NCBI GenBank assembly: GCA_017517865.1
Contig: JAFWYB010000038.1
Coordinates: 1-64,000 of the forward strand
Direction: 5' to 3'
Origin: Clostridia bacterium
GTDB lineage: Bacteria; Bacillota; Clostridia; Oscillospirales; Acutalibacteraceae
Length of the DNA stretch: 64,000 nt
Positions 35,839 to 44,840 of the stretch are shown here, one piece after another. The notes under the pieces are model-generated. The model was not told the origin of the DNA and made no database searches. It saw only the letters and a list, made by a program, of their open reading frames with translations. Positions within the stretch are counted from its first letter, which is position 1; each line of letters begins with the position of its first letter. Position numbers and translations under genes: made by a program.

Positions 35839-36180
35839 ATGGCAGGTACCAGAAAACTCGGCAGAACAAGCGATCACAGAAACGCTATGCTCAGAGGTAT
35901 GGTAACTTATCTCTTAGAGAACGGCAGCATTGAAACCACCGTTACAAGGGCTAAGGAAGTTCGTTCCATGACTGAGAAAATGATTACTCTCGGTAAGGAA
36001 GACAACCTTCACAACAAGCGTCAGGCTCTTGCATACATCACAAAGAGAGATGTTGTAAACAAGCTTTTCGCAGAAATCAGCCCCAAGTATAAGGAAGTTA
36101 ACGGCGGCTACTGCCGTATTATCAAAACAGGTCCCCGTCGCGGTGATGCTGCAGAAATGTGCATTATTGAACTTGTTTAA
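35839..36180 (+). CDS. rplQ: 50S ribosomal protein L17
   Basis: The 113-residue protein has [20 protein letters not shown] and ends [13 protein letters not shown]17 sits at the tunnel exit side of the 50S subunit. AAAGGAG precedes the ATG. It is the last gene of the superoperon, and a terminator lies 28 bp downstream. Confidence 0.97.
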   Translation: MAGTRKLGRTSDHRNAMLRGMVTYLLENGSIETTVTRAKEVRSMTEKMITLGKEDNLHNKRQALAYITKRDVVNKLFAEISPKYKEVNGGYCRIIKTGPRRGDAAEMCIIELV

Positions 36181-36207
36181 TTGATAATACAACCATAAAC
36201 AAATAAG

Positions 36208-36241
36208 AAAGCTGTATCCTGAAAAGGGTACGGCTTTTTTG
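36208..36241 (+). terminator. terminator of the ribosomal superoperon
   Basis: AAAGCTGTATCC-TGAAAA-GGGTACGGCTTT (imperfect) followed by T6. Confidence 0.85.
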
Positions 36242-36344
36242 TTGTGAAGTGTATTTTTATTCATAAATATGTATATTTACAGACGTTTATGCAAAACTTA
36301 CAAAGGGGCAAGGGGCATAATTACAATATTTTACATTATTTTAC

Positions 36345-36372
36345 TTGACAAAAGCATAGTAAATATTATACA
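36345..36372 (+). promoter_or_regulatory. promoter of the TAXI-TRAP operon
   Basis: TTGACA (36345-36350), a 16 bp spacer and TATACA (36367-36372), 36 bp before the start. Confidence 0.65.
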
Positions 36373-36408
36373 ATTAAAAAGCAAATAATTTTAACGGAGG
36401 AAAGTAAA

Positions 36409-37368
36409 ATGAAAAAAATTCTCGCATTAGCTCTTGCTGCAATTATGCTCTTTGCATTCGCAGCTTGCGGCGGCAAAACAAACACAGACGCTCCCACAAA
36501 GTTAACAATGGGTACAGGCGGTGAACAGGGTACATATTATGCTTACGGCGGTATCCTCGGCGGTCTTCTTAAGGAAAAGACCGGTGTCACAGTAAACGTT
36601 GTTTCTACAGACGGCTCAAAGGCTAACATCCTTGGCATCAAGGCAGGCGACTATCAGCTTGGTACAGTTCAGTCAGACGTTATGGCTTATGCTTGGGCAG
36701 GCTCACGTTCATTTGAGACTGAAGGCGCAATCGACAGCTTCCGCGTAATCGGTGGTCTCTATGCTGAGTCAGTTCAGCTTATCACTGTTGATCCCGAAAT
36801 CAAGACAGTTGCTGACCTTAAGGGCAAGAAGGTTTCAATCGGTGCTCCCGGTTCAGGCGTTTACTTCAACGCTATGGACGTGCTTGCAGCTGCAGGTCTT
36901 ACAGAGGCAGATATCGATCCTCAGTATCAGGACTTCGGCGCATCAGCTGATGCTCTCAGTGACGGCAAGATTCAGGCAGCATTCATCGTTGCAGGCGCTC
37001 CCACTCCTGCTGTAGTTTCACTTTGCAAGACAAAGGCTGCATACCTTGTTCCCATCGACGGTGATATTTCAAAGAAGCTTATGGAAGAATCACCCTACTA
37101 CACAGAATACGTTATCCCTGCAGGCACATACGAAGGCCAGACAGAGGACGTTACAACCGTAACAGTTAAGGCTACTCTTATCGTTAGCGCATCAGTTTCA
37201 GAGGATGTTGTATACAACCTTACAAAGACTCTCTTTGAAAACGAAATCAAGCACGCTAAGGGTGCAGAGCTTTCACTTGAAAACGCAACAAGCGGTATGA
37301 CCGCTCCCTTCCATGCAGGTGCAGCAAAGTACTATGCAGAAAAAGGCATCACTGTAGAAGCAAAATAA
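36409..37368 (+). CDS. TAXI-family TRAP transporter solute-binding lipoprotein
   Basis: The 319-residue protein has a lipoprotein signal with lipobox FAAC (Cys20). The mature part has MGTGGEQGTYYAYGGILGGL, the hallmark start of TAXI proteins, and ADLKGKKVSIGAPGSG in the middle. It should be anchored outside the membrane and deliver its ligand to the permease encoded next. The ligand is unknown; relatives bind small carboxylates such as 2-oxoglutarate or glutamate. AGGAGG-like ACGGAGG precedes the ATG. Confidence 0.9.
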   Translation: MKKILALALAAIMLFAFAACGGKTNTDAPTKLTMGTGGEQGTYYAYGGILGGLLKEKTGVTVNVVSTDGSKANILGIKAGDYQLGTVQSDVMAYAWAGSRSFETEGAIDSFRVIGGLYAESVQLITVDPEIKTVADLKGKKVSIGAPGSGVYFNAMDVLAAAGLTEADIDPQYQDFGASADALSDGKIQAAFIVAGAPTPAVVSLCKTKAAYLVPIDGDISKKLMEESPYYTEYVIPAGTYEGQTEDVTTVTVKATLIVSASVSEDVVYNLTKTLFENEIKHAKGAELSLENATSGMTAPFHAGAAKYYAEKGITVEAK

Positions 37369-37390
37369 GTTTAAGGCTTACAAATAAAAT

Positions 37391-37420
37391 CGGCTGCAGT
37401 GAAAAAACTGCAGCCCGTTT
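37391..37420 (+). terminator. hairpin between binding-protein and permease genes
   Basis: A perfect 9 bp stem GGCTGCAGT/ACTGCAGCC with a 6 nt loop, followed by CGTTTTAT. It probably stops part of the transcripts or protects the upstream message, giving more binding protein than permease. Confidence 0.65.
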
Positions 37421-37452
37421 TATGCTTTTAAAAAATATATAAGGAGGTTATT

Positions 37453-39414
37453 ATGGCTCTGTTTAAGAAAAAAGATTCAGATGAAGCAAAGTCATCGGCA
37501 GCACAGCAGCCGATGGATCTTGATGAAGTAATGAAAAAATTCGACAGAGAGTCCAACACCCGTATATGGGAAGGAACTCCCAGAATAATCGTTAATATTT
37601 TTCTTGCTGCTTTTTCCGTTTTTTGTATATACGTAACACTGTTTGCAACATGGCTTGATGAGCTCAGGCTCACATCCTTTATGACCTTTATAGTTTTTAT
37701 AGGCTTCCTTGTTTTCCCGGCAAAGAAGGGTGTGCAGAAGGTCAATTATATTCCCTGGTATGATATTATAATAATGCTCGCAGGTACGGGCGCATTCCTT
37801 TATTATACACTCAACGCAAAGCAAATCGTTTCACGCTTCAGCATAACCGACATAGAGGTTGTAATAGGTATTGTCGGTATTATCGCTCTTGCTGAGCTTT
37901 GCCGCAGAAGTGTCGGTATTCCCATTCTCATTGTTGCAGGTGCTCTTGCCGTTTATGCAATTTTCTGGGGCTCAACCAACCCGGATATGATTGCAAGAAT
38001 AGTGGAGTTTGTAAGAAGACTCTTCTATTCAAAGGGCGGCGTACTCAATACACCTGTTGACGTGTGCTCGAAGTATATCGTAATTTTCATTATTTTCGGT
38101 GCTTTCCTTGAAAGAACCGGTATTGCAGATTTCTTTATAAACATAGCAAACGCTCTTGTAGGTCGCTTCTCGGGCGGTCCTGCAAAGGTTGCAGTTGTTG
38201 CCTCTGCTCTTGAGGGTATGGTATCAGGCTCATCTGTTGCCAATACCGTTGGCTCAGGTGCAGTTACAATTCCTCTTATGAAAAAGACAGGCTATAAGCC
38301 CGAGTTTGCGGCTGCCGCAGAAGCTTCGGCTTCAACCGGCGGACAGATTATGCCTCCCATTATGGGTGCAGCCGCTTTCCTTATGGCTGAAACCTTAGGC
38401 GTTGATTATTCAAACGTTGTTTTACGAGCAATTCTTCCCGCTGCACTTTATTTTGCGGGCGTATTCATTACAGTTCATCTCGAAGCTAAAAAAGAAGGTC
38501 TTAAGGGTATTTCAAAGGCAGAGCTTCCCCGTATAGCACCTCTTCTTAAAAAGACATATCTTCTTCTTCCTCTTATTCTTCTTGTTTACCTCGTCGGCAC
38601 AAGCAAGAACTCAATCGCTTACGCGGCTGCTATTGCTATTGTAGTTGCGATTGCAGTAAGTATGTTTGATAAGAAAACAAGAATTACCCCCAAGCGCATA
38701 TTTGAGGCTCTTGCTGCCGGTGCGCAGAGTATGATTACCGTTGCCGTTGCTTGCGGTATTGCAGGTATCATCTCGGGACTTATTGCTTCAACAGGTCTTG
38801 CTTACCTTATTTTCCAGGGCATTGTTGCTCTTGCAGGTGACAAGATTATCATTGCACTTTTCCTTACAATGCTTTGCTGTATAGTACTCGGTATGGGTGT
38901 TCCCACAACAGCAAACTACTGCATTATGGCGGCAACCTGTGCTCCTATTCTTGTTGAGCTTGGTGTTGAGCCTATTGCAGCCCACTTCTTCGTGTTCTAT
39001 TTCGGCATCGTTGCGGACCTTACTCCTCCGGTTGCACTTGCGGCTTATGCGGGTGCGGCGATCGCTCAGGCAAATCCGATGAAGACGGCGTTCACGTCAA
39101 CAAAGCTTGCAATCGGTGCGTTTATCGTACCTTACGTATTTGCTCTGAGCCCCTCAATGCTTCTCATTGACACAAACTTTGCTGAAGTAGCTCTTATCTG
39201 CGTAACCTCGCTTGTAGGTATGGCAGGTGTTTCGGCGGGCCTTCAGGGATATCTGTTCAAGAATATGGCCTGGTACGAAAGATTGCTCAGTGCGGCGGGC
39301 GGCTTGCTGCTTATCTATCCCGGTATTGTAACGGATACAGTAGGCTTCGCACTCATTGCTGCTGTTGTGCTTGTACAGCTTATGTTCAGGAAAAAGAACA
39401 AAGCTATTGCTTAA
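37453..39414 (+). CDS. TRAP transporter fused permease (DctQM type)
   Basis: The 653-residue membrane protein fuses the small DctQ-like part (about residues 40-190) to the large DctM-like part with the motif SGSSVANTVGSGAVTIPLMK (about residues 258-277). The ASTGGQIMPPIMGAAAF segment (about residues 296-312) and GMGVPTTANYCIMAA (about residues 479-493) lie in the re-entrant loops that form the substrate and sodium sites. It works with the TAXI binding protein encoded 84 bp upstream. AAGGAGG precedes the ATG. A basic, Ser-rich N-terminal tail of about 40 residues is cytosolic. Confidence 0.92.
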   Translation: MALFKKKDSDEAKSSAAQQPMDLDEVMKKFDRESNTRIWEGTPRIIVNIFLAAFSVFCIYVTLFATWLDELRLTSFMTFIVFIGFLVFPAKKGVQKVNYIPWYDIIIMLAGTGAFLYYTLNAKQIVSRFSITDIEVVIGIVGIIALAELCRRSVGIPILIVAGALAVYAIFWGSTNPDMIARIVEFVRRLFYSKGGVLNTPVDVCSKYIVIFIIFGAFLERTGIADFFINIANALVGRFSGGPAKVAVVASALEGMVSGSSVANTVGSGAVTIPLMKKTGYKPEFAAAAEASASTGGQIMPPIMGAAAFLMAETLGVDYSNVVLRAILPAALYFAGVFITVHLEAKKEGLKGISKAELPRIAPLLKKTYLLLPLILLVYLVGTSKNSIAYAAAIAIVVAIAVSMFDKKTRITPKRIFEALAAGAQSMITVAVACGIAGIISGLIASTGLAYLIFQGIVALAGDKIIIALFLTMLCCIVLGMGVPTTANYCIMAATCAPILVELGVEPIAAHFFVFYFGIVADLTPPVALAAYAGAAIAQANPMKTAFTSTKLAIGAFIVPYVFALSPSMLLIDTNFAEVALICVTSLVGMAGVSAGLQGYLFKNMAWYERLLSAAGGLLLIYPGIVTDTVGFALIAAVVLVQLMFRKKNKAIA

Positions 39415-39429
39415 AGCTTTATCTGATAA

Positions 39430-39458
39430 AAGGTGATTCGTTACGAATCACCTTTTTG
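39430..39458 (+). terminator. terminator of the TRAP operon
   Basis: AAAGGTGATTCG-TTA-CGAATCACCTTT followed by TTG; a 12 bp perfect stem with flanking A/T runs. Confidence 0.85.
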
Positions 39459-39465
39459 TTTATAA

Positions 39466-39501
39466 AAAAACAACCCATCGGACTCAAAGTCCGATGGGTT
39501 C
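39466..39501 (-). terminator. terminator of the EF-G paralogue gene
   Basis: A 13 bp perfect stem AACCCATCGGACT/AGTCCGATGGGTT with a CAA loop. On the minus strand it is followed by GTTTTTTT. Confidence 0.85.
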
Positions 39502-39516
39502 ATGTTTATCTGAAAA

Positions 39517-41586
39517 TTATTCTTCCATATCCTTCTTGGCTTCTTCAATAACCTTCTGAGCAACGTTCATGGGAGCGTCCTCATAACGTGCGAATTCAAG
39601 TGTGAAGTAGCCTCTGCCTGCGGTTACAGAGCGGAGTGTAACGGAGAAGTCGCCCATTTCAGCCATAGGTACTTCAGCAACAAGCTCCTGCATCTTGGGC
39701 TCGTCAGCTGCACCCATACCGAGAACACGGCCGCGGCGCTTTGTGATATCACCCATAATGTCACCGAGGTTTGCGTCGGGCATATAAACCTTGAGTTCAC
39801 CGATGGGCTCAAGGATAACGGGATTAGCTTGAGCCATACCGTTCTTATAAGCAATCTTGGCAGCGGTCTTGAATGCCATTTCGTTTGAGTCAACGGGGTG
39901 GTATGAGCCGTCGTACAGAACAGCCTTAAGACCTACAACCGGGTAGCCTGCAAGGGGACCCTTGAGGATTGCTTCCTGAAGACCCTTTTCAACTGCGGGG
40001 AAGAAGTTCTTGGGAACTGAGCCGCCGACAACCTCTGTTTCAAAGATAAGGTGGTCTTCTGTGTGGGGCTCAAAGCGGATGAATACGTCACCGAACTGAC
40101 CTGAACCGCCGGACTGCTTCTTATGGCGACCCTGAACCTGGCAGGACTTGCGGATTGTTTCTCTGTATGCTACCTTGGGCACCTTAAGGTCGATTTCAAC
40201 GCCGTACTTTGTCTTGAGCTTTGAAACAACAACCTCAAGATGCTGTTCGCCGAGACCTGAGATAACCATTTCGCCTGTTTCGTGATTGGTTGCAAAAACA
40301 ACTGTGGGGTCTTCACTTGAAATTTTACGAAGACCTGAAGCAACCTTATCCTCTTCACCTTTTTTCTTGACAACGGCTGCCATTGAAAGTGAGGGAGCGG
40401 GGAAGTCAACGCCTGCAAGGTTGATAACGTCCTTAGCACTGCAGATTGTGTCTCCTGTTGCAAGGTCGTCAAGCTTTGTAATAACACCGATGTCACCGGT
40501 TGCGATTTCGCTTATATCTTCCTGCTTGATACCCTTTACTGCTACGAGCTTGCCCATTCTCTGGCTCTTACCTGTTCTTGCGTTGTAGCAGGGTGTATCT
40601 GATGTGATTTTGCCTGAGATAACCTTAACGAAGCTCATCTTACCGACGAAGGGGTCAGCGATTGTCTTATAGCAAAGAGCGGCGAGAGGGCCGTCAGTCT
40701 TGCAGGCAACCTCAATAGCTTCGCCGTTTGCGTCGGTTGCTGCTTCGGGATTTGCTTTGTCAGGCGAGGGAGCTGAATATACGATAGCGTCAAGAAGCAT
40801 ATCACAGCCGTCAACCTTTGTTGCTGAGCAAGCGTATACGGGCCAGATTTCACCGGTTTCAACACCCTTTGTAAGACCTGCGATGATTTCTTCCTTAGTG
40901 AGAGGCTCGCCTTCAAAGAACTTTTCCATAAGCTCTTCGTCAACTGTTGCAACAGCCTCTTCAAGTACGGCTCTCATATTGAGAATATTGTCGTCTGAAA
41001 CGAGTTCAATTTCCTGAGGACGGCCGTTGGGATATTTGAAGGCCTTGTTTGAGCAGAGGTTTACGAAAGCTTCGCAAACAGGGCCGTTCATATATGGAAC
41101 AACAACGGGGCAGAGCTTGTTGCCGAGTTCAGCTCTGAGTGCTTCAAAGGTTTTATAGAAATCACGGTTGTCTGAGTCAACCTTGGTGATAGCAAAGAAT
41201 TTAGCGATACCTCTCTGATCGGCTGCCTTGATAGCTTTTTCAAGACCGACGTCGATGCCTGAGCCTGCTGATGTAACTATGACAGCACAGTCTGCGGCAC
41301 GCATCGCTTCTGCCATACCGCCGGCAAAGTCAAATTTACCGGGTGCGTCAAGGATATTGATTTTTGTATCTCTCCACTCAAGAGAAGCCATTGAGGTTGA
41401 AATGGAGCACTGGCGCTTCTTTTCTTCAGCGTCATAGTCCATAATTGTATTACCGTCAGCAACCTTACCGAGTCTGTCTGTTACACCTGCAATATAGAGC
41501 ATAGCCTCGGAAAGAGCTGTCTTACCCTTACCTGTATGACCTGCGATGGCGATATTTCTGATGTTGTTTACTGTGTAGGATTTCAA
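39517..41586 (-). CDS. elongation factor G-like GTPase (EF-G paralogue)
   Basis: The 689-residue translational GTPase has G1 GHTGKGKT, G3 DAPGKFDF and G4 TKVD instead of the usual NKxD, and the EF-G domains II to V (VHGAHC-like motifs are absent; RGRVLGMGA is present near residue 610). The body lacks the canonical fusA context and sits alone, as the second EF-G of Clostridia does. The start is uncertain: AAGGAGG fits a TTG at 41586 (eight bases), giving the family-typical M-K-x-Y-T start, while the ATG at 41592 is only two bases from that site. Its role is unknown; back-translocation, stress or specialised elongation are possible. Confidence 0.8.
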   Translation of the reverse strand: MKSYTVNNIRNIAIAGHTGKGKTALSEAMLYIAGVTDRLGKVADGNTIMDYDAEEKKRQCSISTSMASLEWRDTKINILDAPGKFDFAGGMAEAMRAADCAVIVTSAGSGIDVGLEKAIKAADQRGIAKFFAITKVDSDNRDFYKTFEALRAELGNKLCPVVVPYMNGPVCEAFVNLCSNKAFKYPNGRPQEIELVSDDNILNMRAVLEEAVATVDEELMEKFFEGEPLTKEEIIAGLTKGVETGEIWPVYACSATKVDGCDMLLDAIVYSAPSPDKANPEAATDANGEAIEVACKTDGPLAALCYKTIADPFVGKMSFVKVISGKITSDTPCYNARTGKSQRMGKLVAVKGIKQEDISEIATGDIGVITKLDDLATGDTICSAKDVINLAGVDFPAPSLSMAAVVKKKGEEDKVASGLRKISSEDPTVVFATNHETGEMVISGLGEQHLEVVVSKLKTKYGVEIDLKVPKVAYRETIRKSCQVQGRHKKQSGGSGQFGDVFIRFEPHTEDHLIFETEVVGGSVPKNFFPAVEKGLQEAILKGPLAGYPVVGLKAVLYDGSYHPVDSNEMAFKTAAKIAYKNGMAQANPVILEPIGELKVYMPDANLGDIMGDITKRRGRVLGMGAADEPKMQELVAEVPMAEMGDFSVTLRSVTAGRGYFTLEFARYEDAPMNVAQKVIEEAKKDMEE

Positions 41587-41674
41587 TTCCATTACCTCCT
41601 TAGACCCCATTATTACAGAGTCCGAATTTTGCTACATTCAAACAAAGTTATTTCATTTGACGTTAACATTTAAT

Positions 41675-41703
41675 ATATTACCATAAAATAACCAAAAAAA
41701 CAA
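41675..41703 (-). promoter_or_regulatory. possible promoter of the EF-G paralogue
   Basis: Minus strand TTGTTT (41703-41698), a 17 bp spacer and TAATAT (41680-41675). The fit is weak to moderate. Confidence 0.35.
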
Positions 41704-41937
41704 CGGATTATTAACTAATTTTGTGCATTTGTTTTTGTTCAGTCTGTATAAATATTGATTCGGTCCCGTGTTTGCAGGGGGCGATATGGTTAAAAATACA
41801 CAAAATATATGTTATTATAACTGTGCAAAGCTGCATATATATAAAGGTATGCGAAAAGCAGCTGTGAGCTGATAAGATATTATATGCAATCTGCATATAG
41901 AAAATGAAGCATATTTCACAAAAATACACTCTCAAAG
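41704..41937. other. intergenic, no gene seen
   Basis: The divergent interval between the EF-G paralogue and hppA holds promoters at its two ends. The middle has AT-rich sequence with GCATA repeats (41832-41902) and a small CAGCTGTGAGCTG hairpin near 41860. No open frame has a ribosome binding site. Confidence 0.4.
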
Positions 41938-41966
41938 TTGACATTTTTGTTAACTTGTGTTATTAT
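41938..41966 (+). promoter_or_regulatory. sigma-A promoter of hppA
   Basis: Perfect TTGACA (41938-41943), a 17 bp spacer and TATTAT (41961-41966), 63 bp before the start. Confidence 0.8.
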
Positions 41967-42029
41967 TTCCGTTATATAAAAGCAAGAGTACTTTTGCGCT
42001 TTAAAGTTCATTAAGAGAGGAGTTTCATT

Positions 42030-44072
42030 ATGGATAAAATAATGAACTACATACCGTACATCGTTCCTGTAGTCGGTCTTCTCGGCCTTCTGTTTGCTTT
42101 TGTGCTTACGGCGAAAATTAAAAAGCAGGATGCAGGCACGGAAAGGATGAAAGAGATTTCGTCGGCGATACACTCGGGCGCCAAGGCGTTCCTTTTTGCA
42201 GAATACAAGATACTTGTTTTCTTTATAATTGCACTTATTCTCGCTATAGGCTTTGCTCTTAGCTGGACTACGGCACTGTGCTTTCTTATAGGTGCGCTGT
42301 TTTCTATTGCGGCGGGCTATTTCGGTATGGATGTTGCAACAAGCGCCAATGTAAGAACAACCAATGCGGCTCAGACAGGCGGTATGAAGAAGGCTCTTTC
42401 CGTTGCTTTTTCGGGCGGCGCGGTTATGGGTATGTGTGTTGTAGGACTCGGAGTGCTCGGTATATCGGGTATTTATGCCGTAACCGAGAACGCAGACGTG
42501 CTTTTCGGCTTTAGTCTCGGTGCTTCTGCAATTGCCCTTTTTGCCCGTGTCGGCGGCGGTATTTATACCAAGGCGGCTGACGTAGGTGCTGACCTTGTCG
42601 GTAAGGTTGAGGCGGGTATTCCCGAGGATGACCCGAGAAACCCTGCCGTTATTGCCGATAACGTGGGTGATAACGTAGGTGATGTTGCAGGTATGGGTGC
42701 TGACCTTTTCGAAAGCTACGCCGGAGCCATTATCTCTGCAATTACTCTCGGTGTTGCGGCTTTCGCTTCAACGGGCAACAGTAAAATGGGTGCTTTTTAT
42801 CCGCTGATAATTGCGGCTATCGGAGTTGTGGCTTCGATGATTTCAACCTTCTTTGTGAAGGGCGGCAAGAGCGATCCTCACAAGTCACTCAAAGCGGCAA
42901 CATATGTTGCTTCGGCTATTGTGCTTGTTGCAGGTATAGGTCTGAGTAAGGCTATGCTCGGCACCTTCAACTACGGTATTGCTATTCTTGTGGGTATTAT
43001 TGTGGGTACGATAATAGGTATAATAACTGAGTTTTACACCTCAGATGCATATAAGTCGGTTCAGAAAATTGCAGAACAGAGTGAAACAGGCTCAGCAACA
43101 AATATTATTTCGGGTCTTGCAGTAGGTCTTAAGTCAACCGCTATGCCCATACTTCTTATTGGTATCGGTATTTTTGTTTCTTACTTTGTATGTAAAAACG
43201 GCGGCAACGGTACCGGTATTTACGGTGTTGCTCTTGCGGCGGTAGGTATGCTTTCAACAACGGGTATAACTGTTGCAGTTGATGCTTACGGTCCCATTGC
43301 AGACAATGCAGGCGGTATTGCTGAAATGGCAGGTCTTGATAAGTCAGTACGTAATATTACAGATAAGCTCGACTCGGTGGGTAACACAACTGCCGCTATC
43401 GGTAAGGGCTTTGCAATCGGCTCAGCCGCACTTACCGCACTTGCTCTCTTCTTCTCTTATGCTCAGGCGGTAAAGCTTGAGCAAACGGGTATTGACCTTC
43501 TCAACTATCAGGTGGTTATCGGCCTTCTTGTAGGCGGTATGCTTCCCTTCGTTTTCTCTGCTATGACTATGGAATCTGTTTCAAAGGCAGCTTATGAAAT
43601 GATTGAAGAGGTGCGCCGTCAGTTCAGAGAAATCCCCGGCATACTTGAAGGTAAGGCAAAGCCCGACTATGCAAGATGCGTAAGTATTTCAACAACTGCC
43701 GCACTCAAGCAGATGATCATTCCCGGCGTGCTTGCAGTTGCTTCACCCATTCTTGTAGGTGTGCTTCTCGGTACTGCCGCACTCGGCGGACTTCTTGCAG
43801 GCTCACTTGTAACAGGTGTGCTTCTTGCAATCTTTATGTCCAACTCCGGCGGTGCGTGGGATAATGCCAAGAAGTTTATCGAAACGGGCGTACACGGCGG
43901 TAAGGGCGGTGCCCCTCATAAGGCGTCCGTTGTAGGTGACACGGTAGGTGACCCCTTCAAGGATACCTCAGGCCCATCAATCAATATTCTCATTAAGCTT
44001 ATGACAGTTGTTGCCCTTGTTTTCGCTCCTTTATTTATGGCGATAAACGGCGGCGCAGGTCTGTTTATGTAA
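42030..44072 (+). CDS. hppA: membrane-bound ion-pumping pyrophosphatase, K+-dependent type
   Basis: The 680-residue protein has about sixteen membrane helices and the pyrophosphate/Mg site motifs [40 protein letters not shown] and [20 protein letters not shown]. It hydrolyses cytosolic pyrophosphate and pumps H+ or Na+ outwards. Ala in [10 protein letters not shown] is the residue that marks the K+-dependent subfamily (Lys in K+-independent ones), which includes the Na+ pumps. GAGAGGAG precedes the ATG. It has its own promoter and terminator. Confidence 0.93.
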   Translation: MDKIMNYIPYIVPVVGLLGLLFAFVLTAKIKKQDAGTERMKEISSAIHSGAKAFLFAEYKILVFFIIALILAIGFALSWTTALCFLIGALFSIAAGYFGMDVATSANVRTTNAAQTGGMKKALSVAFSGGAVMGMCVVGLGVLGISGIYAVTENADVLFGFSLGASAIALFARVGGGIYTKAADVGADLVGKVEAGIPEDDPRNPAVIADNVGDNVGDVAGMGADLFESYAGAIISAITLGVAAFASTGNSKMGAFYPLIIAAIGVVASMISTFFVKGGKSDPHKSLKAATYVASAIVLVAGIGLSKAMLGTFNYGIAILVGIIVGTIIGIITEFYTSDAYKSVQKIAEQSETGSATNIISGLAVGLKSTAMPILLIGIGIFVSYFVCKNGGNGTGIYGVALAAVGMLSTTGITVAVDAYGPIADNAGGIAEMAGLDKSVRNITDKLDSVGNTTAAIGKGFAIGSAALTALALFFSYAQAVKLEQTGIDLLNYQVVIGLLVGGMLPFVFSAMTMESVSKAAYEMIEEVRRQFREIPGILEGKAKPDYARCVSISTTAALKQMIIPGVLAVASPILVGVLLGTAALGGLLAGSLVTGVLLAIFMSNSGGAWDNAKKFIETGVHGGKGGAPHKASVVGDTVGDPFKDTSGPSINILIKLMTVVALVFAPLFMAINGGAGLFM

Positions 44073-44095
44073 TACAGATAAGCAAAGTTCTTTTG

Positions 44096-44119
44096 ATTCT
44101 TTTCTTTCAAGAAAAGAAT
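44096..44119. repeat. perfect inverted repeat ATTCTTTTCTT/AAGAAAAGAAT
   Basis: An 11 bp perfect palindrome with a 2 nt loop, 24 bp after hppA. No T-run follows, so it is not an ordinary terminator. It could be a repeat remnant or an mRNA end-stabilising hairpin. Confidence 0.45.
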
Positions 44120-44155
44120 GCCTGTCCGGCGAGGACGATAAAATGAAAATCAATA

Positions 44156-44192
44156 TAAGCTGTCAGAATTTGATGTTCCGGCAGCTTTTTTA
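44156..44192 (+). terminator. terminator of hppA
   Basis: AAGCTGTC-A-GAA-loop-TTC-C-GGCAGCTT followed by T6. Confidence 0.75.
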
Positions 44193-44208
44193 TTTGTAGC
44201 AGGTACGC

Positions 44209-44237
44209 TTGACAAAAAAGCAGGCTTGTTATAATAA
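44209..44237 (+). promoter_or_regulatory. promoter of the 44256 gene
   Basis: TTGACA (44209-44214) and TAATAA (44232-44237) with a 17 bp spacer; an overlapping TATAAT (44230-44235) gives a 15 bp spacer. Confidence 0.55.
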
Positions 44238-44255
44238 GGTAAAGAGGTGACAGAA

Positions 44256-44711
44256 ATGAAAAAGCTTGCAGTTGTCCTTGTAGCGGTAGTTTTGTTTATA
44301 TCTGCTTTCAGCGGAGTTTTATACGTCAGAGCAAGAACACTGACAGCACGATTTGATTCGGATACGATTTTTATTCCCGGCGGAATGTGCGATGAATATA
44401 AATCAGAAGCACTCCGTGAAGAAACAACTATGTGGAAATATGAACTTAGTGAAGAAGAACGGGAAGAGATAGCTTCACAATTAAATAAGACCCCTTGGGT
44501 GAGTACAGATTCCTATGAGTTCGGGCCTTTTCTTCCCGAAGACTATTATCCCGAAGGCTTATCTGAAAATCTTTATTATTGTATATATGATTTGAGCGCT
44601 GATGAGTTTGACCGCTTTAATCATAGCTTCCCCATTATAAACGAAAGCAGAATACTGTTTCTCTATGATTCAGATGCAGGAATTTATTATTGCTTTTTAG
44701 CGGCAATATAA
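44256..44711 (+). CDS. uncharacterised exported or membrane-anchored protein
   Basis: The 151-residue protein starts with a Lys-Lys and a hydrophobic segment (residues 4-22), then RARTLTARF. It is probably a signal anchor or an uncleaved signal peptide. The remaining 125 residues are acidic and rich in Tyr and Phe, with no motif I recognise. AAAGAGGTG precedes the ATG at 44256. It sits directly upstream of a membrane MerR regulator and shares the same type of terminator (AGAACGGTTGA stem), so the two may be functionally linked; this is inference. Confidence 0.6.
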   Translation: MKKLAVVLVAVVLFISAFSGVLYVRARTLTARFDSDTIFIPGGMCDEYKSEALREETTMWKYELSEEEREEIASQLNKTPWVSTDSYEFGPFLPEDYYPEGLSENLYYCIYDLSADEFDRFNHSFPIINESRILFLYDSDAGIYYCFLAAI

Positions 44712-44757
44712 AAAAGCAGAACGGTTGACCGAAAATCAACCGTTTTGCTTTTATTTT
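44712..44757 (+). terminator. terminator of the 44256 gene
   Basis: A 15 bp stem AAGCAGAACGGTTGA/TCAACCGTTTTGCTT (one G·T) followed by TTATTTTAT. The core of the stem recurs in the terminator at 46041-46085. Confidence 0.85.
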
Positions 44758-44768
44758 ATAAAAAACTA

Positions 44769-44799
44769 TTGACACTTACCTTAGGTAATAATGTAATAT
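44769..44799 (+). promoter_or_regulatory. MerR-type promoter with 19 bp spacer and dyad
   Basis: TTGACA (44769-44774), a 19 bp spacer and TAATAT (44794-44799). The spacer contains the dyad TTACC-TTA-GGTAA (44776-44788). A long spacer with a dyad between -35 and -10 is the hallmark of promoters distorted and activated by MerR-family proteins, and the gene it drives encodes one. Confidence 0.7.
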
Positions 44800-44840
44800 A
44801 TGCTTGTAAAGACCGATATTTTTTAAAAGGAGGCAGGTTT

